Shown here: one piece after another, positions 26,964 to 35,329 of the stretch
Numbering within the stretch: the stretch's first letter is position 1
How the letters are laid out: each line of letters opens with the position of its first letter
Assembly: GCF_002742645.2 (NCBI RefSeq)
Contig: NZ_CP033875.1
Coordinates: forward strand, 3,078,001-3,142,000
Reading direction: 5' to 3'
DNA: 64,000 nucleotides
Source: Caulobacter sp. FWC26
Lineage (GTDB): Bacteria; Pseudomonadota; Alphaproteobacteria; Caulobacterales; Caulobacteraceae
The notes under the pieces: model-generated
Told to the model about the DNA's origin: nothing
Databases searched by the model: none
Seen by the model: the letters and a program-made list of their open reading frames with translations, nothing else
Translations under genes and position numbers: made by a program

Positions 26964-28763
26964 TCACGATCGTCCCTCGGAAACGCAAATCATGTAGTCG
27001 AACGGCGCCAGTTCGACGCTGTAGCTGCCCGGCGCCGCCGCGCTTGAGACGCAGGCGCCCTGCAGGCTCTTCCAAGCCGCAGACCCCATCTCGACCGGCA
27101 CACGCGCCTTGATCGGCTTGTCGCTCGTATTGAAGACGGCCAGCACCTCGGTTCCCGCCATTCGCCGCGAGAAGGCCAACAGGCCGGGCTTGCCCTCGGC
27201 GACCCGCGTCACCTGCACCCCTTCGCGCAGGGCGGGCGTCGTCGCCCGCAGTTTCGCGAGCGCCGCGATGCGACGGTAGAGCACGCCATCGGCCTGGAAC
27301 GCCGGCCTGGCGCCCGTGGCCGCCGAGCCAACCAGGCGGTTGTCGTTGTAGCTGGCCACCTGGCTCGGGAACATGTCCTCACGGCTGTCGGCGTAGTCGC
27401 CATCGCCGGTGAAGCCCTGCTCGTCGCCATAGTAGATCGTCGGCACGCCGCGCGCCGTCAGCATGATGGCGTTGGCCAGGGTGACCCGCGCCAAAAGCTC
27501 GTCATCGCCGATGTTCGGGTGGGCCTTCAGCACGAAGTGACCGATGCGGCCCATGTCGTGATTGCCCAGGAAGGTCGGCAACTGGCGCGCCGTGGCCTCG
27601 CCGCCCTCATAGACAGCGTCGCCGGCGAAGACGCTGGCCAGTCGGTCGGGTCCCGTTCTGCCCGTGACGACATCTGTCACCGCCGCCTGGAAGGCGAAGT
27701 CCAGCACCGCCGGCAGCTTGTCGACCTTCACATGCCGCGCCAGCGTGGCGACGTCAGAATCGAAGACCTCGCCGAAGATGTGGAAGTTCGGGATACCTCG
27801 GGCCTTGGCGCGCGCCAGCATGGCCGGAACGAAGGCCTGCCAGAACTCCGGGTTCACATGGCGAGCGGTGTCGATGCGGTAGCCGTCGATCCCGAACTCA
27901 TCGATCCACCGGCCATAGACCTCGATGAAGCCCTCGACCACGCGCGGGTGCTCGGTGAACACGTCATCCAAGGTCGCGAAATCGCCCAGCAGCGAGCTCT
28001 CGCCGGCGAAGGTGCTGTCGCCGCGGTTGTGATAGTAGATGGGATCGTTCAGCCAGGCCGGCGCCTTCGCGCGCTCCTGGCCGGCAGGGACATAGGGGGT
28101 ATAGGCCCAGTCCGCGCGTTTGAGCTTGCCGAAATCCTTGCCGTCAAAGCCGTCATTGATCGGCGCACCGTCGACCCCGCCATGGCGGACGTAGGGATAG
28201 TCCGCGACGCCGCGATAAGCGCAACGGCCGTCCGGGCATTCCTTGTACTGGATGACGTCGGCCGTGTGGTTCACGACAATGTCCATATAAACCTTCATGC
28301 CGCGCGCATGGGCGGCGTCAACCAGGGCCTTGAAGTCGGCCTTGGTTCCCAGATGCGGATCAACGTCGGTGAAGTCGGTGATCCAGTAGCCGTGGTGCGC
28401 GGCGGACTCCTGGCCGGGCGGTCCTTGCACGGCCCGGTTCACGAAGATCGGCGCCAGCCAAAGGGCCGTCGCGCCCAGTCCCTGAGTGTAGTCGAGCCGG
28501 CGCGTCACGCCCTTGAGGTCGCCGCCGTGATAAAAGCCCGCTCGCGTGGGGTCGAAACCGTCGACCAGGGTCCCTCGCGCGGGGCCGCCGTGGTCATTGG
28601 TCGCGTCGCCATTCTCGAAACGATCGGGCAAGACGAAGTAGATCACCTCGTCTTGAGGCTTGCGTTGCAGATACGAAGCCGGAGCAGCCGCTGCGCTCTC
28701 ACCAAGCGCGCTCATGGCCGTCATGGCCAGCAGCATCCGCCGCCAGGGCGTCAAGGCCGACAT
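26964..28763 (-). CDS. exported alpha-amylase / cyclomaltodextrinase-type GH13 enzyme
   Basis: The 599-residue protein has a signal peptide ending near residue 27 (SALGESAAAAPA) and a GH13 barrel beginning DEVIYFVLPDRFENGD. Catalytic residues are Asp298 (GYRIDTARHV), Glu332 (IFGEVFD) and Asp403 (LGNHDMGR). The calcium-site style DIVVNHTAD is present, as is a small C-terminal beta domain (residues about 510-599). It should cut starch or long dextrins outside the cytoplasm, feeding MalA or the periplasmic glucoamylase. GGGAGGGGAG precedes the ATG. The upstream region is shared with divergent malA and holds candidate LacI-family operators. Confidence 0.9.
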   Translation of the reverse strand: MSALTPWRRMLLAMTAMSALGESAAAAPASYLQRKPQDEVIYFVLPDRFENGDATNDHGGPARGTLVDGFDPTRAGFYHGGDLKGVTRRLDYTQGLGATALWLAPIFVNRAVQGPPGQESAAHHGYWITDFTDVDPHLGTKADFKALVDAAHARGMKVYMDIVVNHTADVIQYKECPDGRCAYRGVADYPYVRHGGVDGAPINDGFDGKDFGKLKRADWAYTPYVPAGQERAKAPAWLNDPIYYHNRGDSTFAGESSLLGDFATLDDVFTEHPRVVEGFIEVYGRWIDEFGIDGYRIDTARHVNPEFWQAFVPAMLARAKARGIPNFHIFGEVFDSDVATLARHVKVDKLPAVLDFAFQAAVTDVVTGRTGPDRLASVFAGDAVYEGGEATARQLPTFLGNHDMGRIGHFVLKAHPNIGDDELLARVTLANAIMLTARGVPTIYYGDEQGFTGDGDYADSREDMFPSQVASYNDNRLVGSAATGARPAFQADGVLYRRIAALAKLRATTPALREGVQVTRVAEGKPGLLAFSRRMAGTEVLAVFNTSDKPIKARVPVEMGSAAWKSLQGACVSSAAAPGSYSVELAPFDYMICVSEGRS

Positions 28764-29069
28764 CGCTCCCCTCCCTCAATGCGCAGCGCGACTTGTGGCC
28801 GGCATTGCAATTCTTTGCAAGAATTTGCAGTCGCATTGGCAAGCTGTCAATCCGTCAACTTGAGGGCTTTTGCGACCCTTCCCGCCAAAACCGATCATCA
28901 AATGTGCAGCAAATCGGCCACATCATCCCCACTTCCGGGAGCCCAGGGGCTCCAGGCGATCTGCGTTTGCATTTTTTGGGTTGATTACGGACCGTTAATT
29001 TGCAGTATTTTGCGACAACGGCCCGCCGCACGACACAACAGCGCAGAGCCGGACAGGGAGGGAACTCGC
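28764..29069. promoter_or_regulatory. divergent amylase-malA control region with TTTGCA repeats
   Basis: A perfect 7-3-7 inverted repeat (AATTCTT-TGC-AAGAATT, 28809-28825) is embedded in TTTGCAAGAATTTGCAG (28814-28830). A second element TTTGCAGTATTTTGCG lies at 28999-29014, and a TTTGCA half-site lies near 28966. They match the words in the malY-malI gap and are candidate sites for the same repressor. The rest of the 306 bases shows no gene. Confidence 0.55.
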
Positions 29070-31805
29070 ATGAACACCCAATTTTCGCGCCGTCGCGCCT
29101 GGCTCATGGCCGGCGGGGCCACGGGCCTTGCCCTGGCTTTCGCCGTGGCCGGCTCGGCCCAAGCCCAGACCGCAAGCGCCGCTTCTGACGACACCAAGGT
29201 CGAGGAAGTCGTCGTCACCGGTATCCGTCGCGGCATTGAAGGCGCCATCTCGCTGAAGAAAAGCTCGACCGCGATCGTCGAGGCCGTCTCGGCCGAAGAC
29301 ATCGGCAAGCTGCCGGACGTGTCGATCGCCGAGTCGATCGCCCGCCTGCCCGGCCTGACCGCCCAGCGCCTCGACGGCCGCGGGCAAGTCATCTCGATCC
29401 GGGGCCTGGCGCCAGACTTCACCACCGCCCTCCTGAACGGCCGCGAGCAGGTCTCGACCGGCGACAACCGCGGCGTCGAGTTCGACCAGTATCCGTCTGA
29501 ACTGCTGAGCGCCGTCGTCGTCTACAAGACTCCCGACGCCGCCCTGATCGGCCAGGGCCTGGCCGGCACCGCCGACATGCAGACCGTCCGCCCGCTGGCC
29601 TATGGCAAGCGCGCCCTGGCCGTCGGCGCCCGCTATGAGTGGAACGACATCGGCGCCCTGAACGCCGGCACGTCGTCGAAGGGCAACCGCTTCAGCATCT
29701 CCTATATCGACCAGTTCGCCGACGGTAAGGTCGGTCTGGCCCTGGGCTACGCCCATATGGAGTCGCCCTATCAGGCCGAGCGCTGGAACGCCTGGGGCTA
29801 TCCGACCGCCGACTCGGCCGGCAACCTCGTGGTCGGCGGCGCCAAGCCGTACGTGATGTCCTCGAAGCTAAAGCGCGACGGCGTCATCGGTGTCCTTGAG
29901 TTCAAGCCGAACGAGCACTATTCGGGCGCCATCGACGTCTTCTATTCGAAGTTCGACAACCGCCAGATCCTGCGCGGCATCGAGCTGCCGCTGTACTGGT
30001 CGTCGGCCACGCTGCAGCCCGGCTATTCCTCGACGGACAAGCTGGTGACCAAGGGCACGTTCTCGGGCGTAAAGGGCGTGGTCCGCAACGACGGCAACAC
30101 GCGCGACAACACCGTCAAGGCCTTCGGCTGGAACAACAAGTTCTTCATCGACGACAACACCACCGTGACCGCCGACCTGTCGTGGTCGAAGGTCAAGCGC
30201 ACCGACCAGATCCTGGAAAGCTATTCGGGCACGGGCCGCAGCGGCGTCGGCGCCACCGACACCCTGGGCTTCACCATGGACAGCGACGGCGTCGCCCAGT
30301 TCAACTCGACCTTGAACTATGCGGACGCCAGCCTGATCAAGCTGACCAGCCCGCAGGGCTGGGGCACGGACGCGGCCACCCTGCCCGGCGGTCAGGACGG
30401 CTATCTGAACAAGCCGACCATCGAGGATGAGCTGAAGGCCATCCGCCTGTCGGCCAAGCGCATGCTGAACGGCCCGATCAAGGCCCTCGACTTCGGCGTG
30501 AACTACAGCGAGCGCAGCAAGCAGCTGATCAACGACGAGTGGTTCCTGCGCGTGAAGGGCAATCCGGCCAGCGTCGCCATTCCGAGCAACGCCCTGGTGG
30601 GCACGACCTCGCTGGCGTTCATGGGCATCAAGGGCATGGTCAGCTACGACCCGTTCGCCCTGATCGGCTCGGGCGTCTATGACCTGGTCCGCAACCCCAA
30701 CGCCGACGTGCTGGTCAAGAGCTGGAACGTCGAGGAAAAGGTCACGCTGGGCTATCTGAAGGCCGACATCGACACCGATCTCGGCGGCGTCAACATGACC
30801 GGGAATGTCGGCGTCCAGGTCGTCCACACCGACCAGAGCTCGGTCGCCCTCGGCGCCACGGGCTCGGGGACGGGCGTGAAGAGCGCCCAGCTGAGCGGCG
30901 GCAAGACCTACACCGACGTCCTGCCCAGCGCGAACCTGCAGTTCCACCTGGGCAACGAACAGGTGATCCGCGTCAGCGCCGCCCGCACCATGGCCCGTCC
31001 GCGGATGGACCAGATGCGCGCGTCCAAGACCTACAGCTATGATCCGGCCAAGGCCGGTTCGACCAATGTGAACTTCTCGCCCTGGGGCGGCAGCGGCGGC
31101 AATCCGGAGCTGGAGCCCTGGCGCGCCAACGCCTTCGACGTGTCGTACGAAAAGTACTTCGGTCGTCAGGCCTATGTCTCGCTGGCCGGCTTCTACAAGG
31201 ATCTGAAGACCTACGTTTACGACCAGAACCTCGTCTTCGACTTCAAGGGCTTCCCGGTCACCAGCGGTCCGGAACCGGCGCTGCGCCAAGGCATCGTCTC
31301 GACGCCGCAGAACGGCAAGGGCGGCTCGATCAAGGGCGTCGAGTTCACGCTCTCGATGCCGGGCGCCCTGCTCACGCCGGCCCTGGACGGCTTCGGCGCG
31401 GTCTTCTCGGCCTCGCACACCGACAGCAAGATCCGCCCGAACCCCAGCGATCCCTCGACCCCGATCCCGGGCCTGTCGAAGAACGTCGCCAACCTGACCG
31501 TCTACTACGAAAAGGACGGCTTCTCGGCGCGGATCAGCAACCGCTACCGTTCGAAGTTCCTCGGCGAAGTCTCCGGCTTCGGCAACGGCCGCAACTATCG
31601 CATGGTCAAGGGCGAGAGCGTCGTCGACGCCCAGGTCGGCTACACCTTCAACGACGGCCCGATGGAAGGCCTGTCGCTGCTGGCCCAGGTCAACAACCTG
31701 ACCGACGAGCCGTTCACCACCTATCAGAACGGCGACACCCGCCAGGTGATCGACTACCAGCGCTACGGCCGCACCTTCCTGCTGGGCGCCAGCTACAAGT
31801 TCTAA
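29070..31805 (+). CDS. malA: TonB-dependent outer-membrane receptor for maltodextrins
   Basis: The 911-residue receptor has a signal peptide ending AGSAQAQT, a VEEVVVTGIRRGIEGAI TonB-box/plug start, a plug domain (about 60-190; LPDVSIAESIARLPGLTAQR, ISIRGLAPDF) and a 22-strand-type barrel. It finishes GRTFLLGASYKF with the terminal aromatic required for outer-membrane insertion. It imports maltose and larger dextrins using TonB/ExbBD energy. The assignment to MalA rests on the linked regulator, transporter and three glucan hydrolases. GGGAGGG lies seven bases before the ATG at 29070, and a strong terminator follows the stop. Confidence 0.92.
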   Translation: MNTQFSRRRAWLMAGGATGLALAFAVAGSAQAQTASAASDDTKVEEVVVTGIRRGIEGAISLKKSSTAIVEAVSAEDIGKLPDVSIAESIARLPGLTAQRLDGRGQVISIRGLAPDFTTALLNGREQVSTGDNRGVEFDQYPSELLSAVVVYKTPDAALIGQGLAGTADMQTVRPLAYGKRALAVGARYEWNDIGALNAGTSSKGNRFSISYIDQFADGKVGLALGYAHMESPYQAERWNAWGYPTADSAGNLVVGGAKPYVMSSKLKRDGVIGVLEFKPNEHYSGAIDVFYSKFDNRQILRGIELPLYWSSATLQPGYSSTDKLVTKGTFSGVKGVVRNDGNTRDNTVKAFGWNNKFFIDDNTTVTADLSWSKVKRTDQILESYSGTGRSGVGATDTLGFTMDSDGVAQFNSTLNYADASLIKLTSPQGWGTDAATLPGGQDGYLNKPTIEDELKAIRLSAKRMLNGPIKALDFGVNYSERSKQLINDEWFLRVKGNPASVAIPSNALVGTTSLAFMGIKGMVSYDPFALIGSGVYDLVRNPNADVLVKSWNVEEKVTLGYLKADIDTDLGGVNMTGNVGVQVVHTDQSSVALGATGSGTGVKSAQLSGGKTYTDVLPSANLQFHLGNEQVIRVSAARTMARPRMDQMRASKTYSYDPAKAGSTNVNFSPWGGSGGNPELEPWRANAFDVSYEKYFGRQAYVSLAGFYKDLKTYVYDQNLVFDFKGFPVTSGPEPALRQGIVSTPQNGKGGSIKGVEFTLSMPGALLTPALDGFGAVFSASHTDSKIRPNPSDPSTPIPGLSKNVANLTVYYEKDGFSARISNRYRSKFLGEVSGFGNGRNYRMVKGESVVDAQVGYTFNDGPMEGLSLLAQVNNLTDEPFTTYQNGDTRQVIDYQRYGRTFLLGASYKF

Positions 31806-31834
31806 TCCTGCAAGCCTTCCCCAAAGGCCTTAGC

Positions 31835-31869
31835 GCCCCTGTCGGCCCTGCCCGACAGGGGCTCTTTTT
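31835..31869 (+). terminator. Rho-independent terminator of malA
   Basis: An 11-bp perfect stem (GCCCCTGTCGG / CCGACAGGGGC) with a 6-base loop is followed after CTC-type bases by TTTTT. It starts 30 bases after the malA stop. Confidence 0.92.
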
Positions 31870-31878
31870 GCCCGACGT

Positions 31879-32190
31879 TCAGGGACGCTCCAGGCGCTCG
31901 CGAGCCCGCCGGCGCACGGCGCGGAAGACGATCGGCAGCAGCTCCCAGCTGAACGCGCCGACGACGAAGCCGAACAGATAGGCCTCGTGTAGCGGCGCCC
32001 AGGGAATGACCGGCAGGCCCACCCGCACCAGAAACCCGGCCAGGATCATCGCCGACGCCGCCGCGCAGGCCAGCCGCACCAGAAGGCCACGCTCGACCAC
32101 GCCCAGCGCGCCGATCTGCACGCAGCCATAGACGGCGACACCGCCCAGAGCGCCCACGATCGCGCGCAGGCGATCGGGATCGATGTCCAT
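31879..32190 (-). CDS. small membrane protein, hypothetical
   Basis: A 103-residue protein with about three hydrophobic segments: IVGALGGVAVYGCVQIGALGV (11-31), LVRLACAAASAMILAGFLV (37-55) and YLFGFVVGAFSWELLPIVF (71-89). These are followed by a highly basic C-terminus (RAVRRRARERLE) that should face the cytoplasm. GGAGG lies six bases before the ATG. Size and topology recall small holin-like or phage-associated membrane proteins, but no specific match is claimed. It converges with malA, and the lower-GC segment begins beyond its start. Confidence 0.72.
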   Translation of the reverse strand: MDIDPDRLRAIVGALGGVAVYGCVQIGALGVVERGLLVRLACAAASAMILAGFLVRVGLPVIPWAPLHEAYLFGFVVGAFSWELLPIVFRAVRRRARERLERP

Positions 32191-32602
32191 CGAGGCCTCC
32201 TCTAGCCCGGGATCTTGGGGTGACGGCTCAAGGGTGTCCCGCTCCGCGCGTCGCGGCCGCGACAGCGCTCCGGAACAACCCCGCCGTTAAGAAATGTGCC
32301 CGGTCAGCGGGGGAGAGTCGACGGGGTGTGAGGGAGGGGGCGTCCGGTTCTGACGTCGGGTCGGGGGTGTTTGGACTGGGGCGAGCGGGCGCTGATGGCT
32401 AGGTGTGAGCGCCGGGTTACTGTAGCAGCGCAGCTAGAAGCCGAGAATTAGACGCACTGTCACCGCAATTCCACCGTAATTCAGGAGGGCGTCAATCTGG
32501 TGTGGAGGGCGCGCGAAAAGGCCCGCCGGTAAGGGCGGACCCTTCTAATGTGGAAGCTGCGAAGCTAGAGTCCATGCCCCGCCATTTAAGCGGAGCCTTG
32601 GG
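32191..32602. other. non-coding boundary region of the tRNA-Ile-adjacent segment
   Basis: About 410 bases without a believable gene. GC-rich sequence near 32200-32400 gives way to more AT-rich sequence around 32400-32500 (CCGCAATTCCACCGTAATTC). Only a minus-strand terminator (32516-32541) was recognised. This is where the left junction of an inserted element would be expected; no copy of the tRNA-Ile end was found by eye. Confidence 0.4.
32516..32541 (-). terminator. Rho-independent terminator of the Ntn-hydrolase operon
   Basis: On the minus strand GGTCCGCC-CTTACC-GGCGGGCC forms an 8-bp stem (one T-G pair) followed by TTTT. It lies 61 bases after the small gene's stop and supports that gene and the large gene before it forming one transcript. 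Confidence 0.8.
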
Positions 32603-32785
32603 TTACGCACGCCGGCAAGCTCGCTCCATTTCGCGCTCTCCAGCACTCGCAACCTCACCGACCAGATTGCGATATCGTTGCACCGCCTCGGGCGCAGGCT
32701 GAGATATCGGCCGGGGAGCTGGAGTTTCGGTTTGTCGCTCTTGTACCGCCCGGGCGATAAACTCGCGAATGCTCGCCTTGGTCAC
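32603..32785 (-). CDS. small hypothetical protein downstream of the proteasome-like gene
   Basis: A 60-residue frame with a GTG start at 32785, preceded by CGGAGA at a good spacing and beginning 13 bases after the stop of the large gene. The product starts VTKASIREFIARAVQERQTE, has a proline-rich middle (PAPRPISQPAPEAVQ) and ends in a charged helix (GEREMERACRRA). The frame is open upstream to a TTG at 32854, but that would overlap the previous gene. The terminator after it supports a real transcript. The family is unknown; a partner or regulatory role is only suggested by position. Confidence 0.55.
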   Translation of the reverse strand: MTKASIREFIARAVQERQTETPAPRPISQPAPEAVQRYRNLVGEVASAGEREMERACRRA

Positions 32786-32798
32786 AACGTTCTCCGAT

Positions 32799-34088
32799 TT
32801 ATCGGTGAAGGGCAGCTTGTCGATGCATAAAGCGCGGATTGAGGCTCGGATCAAACCAATGCTTACGCCTTATCCAAACTAAGCCTTCATTCTTCGTTAA
32901 GACGGCCACATCCGTCGGACCGCCGACAGACTCAGACGGCTTCGTCACCTTTTCCTTCAACGACTGTAGGTTAATTAAAGTTTCGGCTAAGTCTGCCATC
33001 TCGTCCAGTGGTAGTGCGCTCAGCACTCTGCGCATTGGGTACGCGTGGGTCGTTCTCGCTTGCTCGAACCAACCATCAAGAATTGTCTTTTTCGTGGCCT
33101 CGACTAGGGCAACATTGTTTTGGGGCGGCAGCCCAGCGCTCGCCACTATGGTGTTGGCCAAATTGGCCAACTCCAAGCTGAGCAGTTCGCTCATGGTTGA
33201 GTAGCTATCTAGGCTGAAGCCAAGCTGGAAGGTATCGCTCATCGAAGTTTGAGCGAAGGCATTTATCTGCGCGCCGTTGTCGTGGGTGACCGCTGCGGCA
33301 CTTTCGCGCTCCCGGAGCAGGTGATCTGCAAATAGGCCTTGAACTTGGTACTGCACCATCGAAGGGAAAATTTCGTGATCGCCATAACCAGCAATCACCA
33401 AACCCGTGGTGCTGAAGTGCCGCGCTGGCTCCTTGAACATTAGGTCCAGCGCAACCTGAACAAATGCATCTATTTCCGCGATACCTTCCCAGTCGAGGAT
33501 CTTGAGCGCACCTTCAATTTCTGACCTTAGATCGGCCGAATAGATCGCGGTCGCTCGATCAATGACCTCCTGCGTAAGCAGCGCAACAAAAGGCAACGAC
33601 GCCAGACGAGTTCTTTCGGCAAGAATCGCAGCGTCAAGTCCGTCCAAGATCTGCTGCTTCGCAGAGCCTGCCGCGTGCTGTACTTCGAACAGTATTCCGA
33701 GTGCGGCACTTTTCGCCGCAGCCAGAAAGACATCGCGCTGGATTACGTCAGGAAAAAGCCGCTTATCGCGTTCGATGTAACCGAAAAACTCTGTCGCGTA
33801 TTCCTCAACCGTGTTGAAGCTTTTGCTTCCCAAAGCAGATCGGAATTCCTTTACCGCTAGCTCCCAGGGGACGCGAAGTACATCCGCTGTATCGAAAAAC
33901 ATCAGCGCTACAGGGTTATTATTCGACAATTGAAAGATCTTGTTCGCGCCTTTGAAATAGCGCTCTTCCCGCTTTCCATCGATCCATCCTGACGCCGTGA
34001 TGGCGCTGTCAGCAGCCAGCACAAGCCCGTGGCGATTCATCACGCAAACTTCAGAGGTCAAGATTCGGCTCCCTGCACGCGTCAGCAT
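32799..34088 (-). CDS. proteasome-fold (Ntn-hydrolase-like) protein of unknown function
   Basis: The 429-residue protein has an N-terminus that lines up with proteasome beta subunits. Thr11 could be the processed Thr1, after LTRAGSRIL. RHGLVLAADSAIT puts Gly and Asp at proteasome positions 11 and 17. NKIFQL puts a lysine at the Lys33 position after an insertion of about seven residues. Later segments include EYATEFFGYIERDKRLFP and TTGLVIAGYGDHEIFPSMVQYQVQG, then a helical C-terminal part (about 300-410) with no proteasome counterpart. It is twice the size of HslV. It might be a self-processing hydrolase. The gene is visibly AT-richer than its neighbours (one 60-base row is 40% GC) and abuts tRNA-Ile. 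Confidence 0.75.
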   Translation of the reverse strand: MLTRAGSRILTSEVCVMNRHGLVLAADSAITASGWIDGKREERYFKGANKIFQLSNNNPVALMFFDTADVLRVPWELAVKEFRSALGSKSFNTVEEYATEFFGYIERDKRLFPDVIQRDVFLAAAKSAALGILFEVQHAAGSAKQQILDGLDAAILAERTRLASLPFVALLTQEVIDRATAIYSADLRSEIEGALKILDWEGIAEIDAFVQVALDLMFKEPARHFSTTGLVIAGYGDHEIFPSMVQYQVQGLFADHLLRERESAAAVTHDNGAQINAFAQTSMSDTFQLGFSLDSYSTMSELLSLELANLANTIVASAGLPPQNNVALVEATKKTILDGWFEQARTTHAYPMRRVLSALPLDEMADLAETLINLQSLKEKVTKPSESVGGPTDVAVLTKNEGLVWIRRKHWFDPSLNPRFMHRQAALHR

Positions 34089-34294
34089 GGTGCAGCCTCA
34101 TCGCTTCATCTTGCAAGAGAGTGATCAATGGACTTGATAGGCTGTACCACGTCGCGCCCTTTAATCTGACCTCCAGGCTGCGGTAGAATTGGAATTTCGG
34201 TGACAGTGCACTCTATTGGCGCTGCGCTCGGTGCGCACGTTCGGTGTGAAACCTGGAGCCGTAGCGCCCTCCCACACCACACATAGAAAGGTTT

Positions 34295-34370
34295 TGGTAG
34301 GCCTGGAGGGACTCGAACCCCCAACCAGACCGTTATGAGCGGTCGGCTCTAACCATTGAGCTACAGGCCC
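34295..34370 (-). tRNA. tRNA-Ile (anticodon CAT, lysidine type)
   Basis: A complete cloverleaf on the minus strand: acceptor GGGCCTG / CAGGCCT (first pair G-U), D-arm GTAGCTCAATGGTTAGAGC, anticodon stem-loop GACCGCTCATAACGGTC with anticodon CAT, T-arm GGTTCGAGTCC, discriminator A and encoded CCA. The CTCATAA loop and GGTTAGAGC D-arm are those of tRNA-Ile2, whose C34 is modified to lysidine by TilS so that it reads AUA; initiator and elongator tRNA-Met look different. Its 3' end faces the lower-GC segment. Confidence 0.93.
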
Positions 34371-34518
34371 GCGCGGAGTCGCGCCGAAGCGCACGCGAGC
34401 CGGCGGATTAGCATGAGCCGAACGCGGCTTAAAGCTCCGGTTCAGGTTGAGGCTGTCACGAAGGAACCCTAGCCGTGCGGCGACGCTATCTGCGCCGGAC
34501 TGCCTTGGAGAAAGATAG

Positions 34519-35265
34519 ATGACTCACACTGCTCGCCGCCTGCCCGCCATCGCCCTGCCCGCCCTGCTGGGTGGCGCGTTGCTGCTGGGCGCCGCCGCGC
34601 CGGCGCTGGCCCAAAGTAACGACGCGGCCTTCAAGGCCACGACCTTCACCCTGTCGGCCTATGGCGAGACTCAGGTGGCGCCGGACATGGCCACGATCAC
34701 GCTGGGCGTCCAGACCGACGCGGCCACGGCGGCCGAGGCGCTGAAGGCCAACGGCGCGCGGATGAACCAGGTGATGGCCGCCCTGAAGAAGGCCGGGATC
34801 GCCGCGCGTGACATCCAGACCTCGAACCTGAGCCTGAACGCCCAGTACGCCTATGAGCAGAACCAGCCGCCCAAGCTGACCGGCTACCAGGCGTCGAACC
34901 AGGTGACGATCACGGTGCGCGACCTCGCCAAGCTGGGCGCGGCGGTGGACGCCACGGTCAGCGCCGGCGCCAATACGGTCAACGGGATCAGCTTTGGCCT
35001 CGCCAATCCCCAGGCCGCCGAGGACGCCGCACGGCTCGCCGCCGTGAAGGCCTTGCAGGCTAAGGCCGAGTTGTATGGCCGCGCCACCGGCTACAAGGCC
35101 GTGCGGCTGGTCAATCTGAGCGAAGGCGGCGGCTATACGCCCGCCCCGCCCCCGATGCCGGTGTTCGCCATGGCCAAGCGCGAGATGGCCGACGCCACCA
35201 GCATTTCGGCCGGCGAGCTGAAGGTCCGCGTCGACGTCAGCGCGGTCTACGAAGTCAGCCAGTAA
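34519..35265 (+). CDS. exported SIMPL-domain (DUF541) protein
   Basis: The 248-residue protein has a signal peptide (LGGALLLGAAAPALAQS) and one SIMPL domain: FTLSAYGETQVAPDMATITLGVQTDA (residues 36-61), KKAGIAARDIQTSNLSLNAQYAYEQ, LTGYQASNQVTITVRDLAKLG and, near the C-terminus, AVRLVNLSEGG and a final VDVSAVYEVSQ strand. Such proteins are periplasmic or outer-membrane associated; members have been linked to oxidative stress (YggE) but the biochemical role is undefined. An AGAAAG site precedes the ATG. It is monocistronic; a terminator for the opposite gene follows. Confidence 0.88.
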   Translation: MTHTARRLPAIALPALLGGALLLGAAAPALAQSNDAAFKATTFTLSAYGETQVAPDMATITLGVQTDAATAAEALKANGARMNQVMAALKKAGIAARDIQTSNLSLNAQYAYEQNQPPKLTGYQASNQVTITVRDLAKLGAAVDATVSAGANTVNGISFGLANPQAAEDAARLAAVKALQAKAELYGRATGYKAVRLVNLSEGGGYTPAPPPMPVFAMAKREMADATSISAGELKVRVDVSAVYEVSQ

Positions 35266-35282
35266 GCCCGGCGACGGGACAG

Positions 35283-35317
35283 AAAAAGGCCGCCGTCGGG
35301 ATGTCCCGGCGGCGGCC
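35283..35317 (-). terminator. Rho-independent terminator after the panD-lipoprotein unit
   Basis: A 13-bp stem (GGCCGCCGTCGGG / CCCGGCGGCGGCC, one G-T pair) with a 4-base loop. Read on the minus strand it is followed by TTTTT, 13 bases beyond the lipoprotein stop. On the plus strand it could also end the SIMPL transcript. Confidence 0.88.
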
Positions 35318-35329
35318 TGCTTGTGTGGG

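Noticed and set aside
27519..29069. 517-codon in-frame extension in front of malA
   Set aside because: It runs opposite the amylase gene and lacks any domain; malA has its own signal peptide and ribosome-binding site at 29070.
34106..34294. Minus-strand frame between tRNA-Ile and the proteasome-like gene, ending in KSIDHSLAR
   Set aside because: The C-terminal part looks protein-like, but there is no convincing start codon with a ribosome-binding site and the longer version reads through the tRNA. A short gene cannot be excluded.
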